A DNA stretch of 39,626 nt from Minisyncoccota bacterium. GTDB lineage: Bacteria; Patescibacteriota; Minisyncoccia; JAHIHE01; JAGLIN01. Position 1 is the stretch's first letter. Every line of letters begins with the position of its first letter. The stretch covers positions 1-39,626 of the forward strand of contig JAGLID010000045.1 of NCBI GenBank assembly GCA_023143145.1. The letters are read 5' to 3'. Below are positions 39,626 to 39,626 of the stretch, in pieces. Made by a program: the position numbers and the translations under genes. The notes under the pieces were generated by a model. It saw only the letters and a program-made list of their open reading frames with translations, was not told where the DNA came from and did no database searches.

Positions 39626-39626
39626 T

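Noticed and set aside
1-39626. CRISPR array, transposase, integrase, rRNA
   Set aside because: Looked for regularly spaced repeats, recombinase motifs and rRNA sequence; none seen

Overview
Low-GC bacterial window with dense, mostly minus-strand genes. Gene content and style (short intergenic gaps, TSP3-type Ca-binding repeats, Cys-rich secreted proteins, TTG starts with strong SD sites) look like a Patescibacteria/CPR-type genome; that lineage call is inference. The core is housekeeping: nusG, secE, corA, xseB, gatB, aspS, argS, dnaJ, uvrB, pyrD, pyrF, clpP, tig, ppaC, nusA, an ABC-F ATPase, an FKBP PPIase and one tRNA-Lys(TTT). Two accessory insertions stand out. (1) A ~0.9 kb cassette carries a small exported protein with nine heme-type motifs and is bounded by argS and a decayed duplicate of the argS 3' end. 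(2) An ~8 kb segment lies between tRNA-Lys and a decayed partial copy of that tRNA's 3' end plus terminator. It carries a six-gene operon (His-rich anchored protein, DUF4405/cytochrome-b-like membrane protein, anchored GMGM protein, MacA-like adaptor, MacB-like ATPase and permease) and several unknown genes. I also found three small ORFs with strong SD sites that are missing from the ORF track, and several candidate structured RNAs. No CRISPR array, transposase or integrase was seen.
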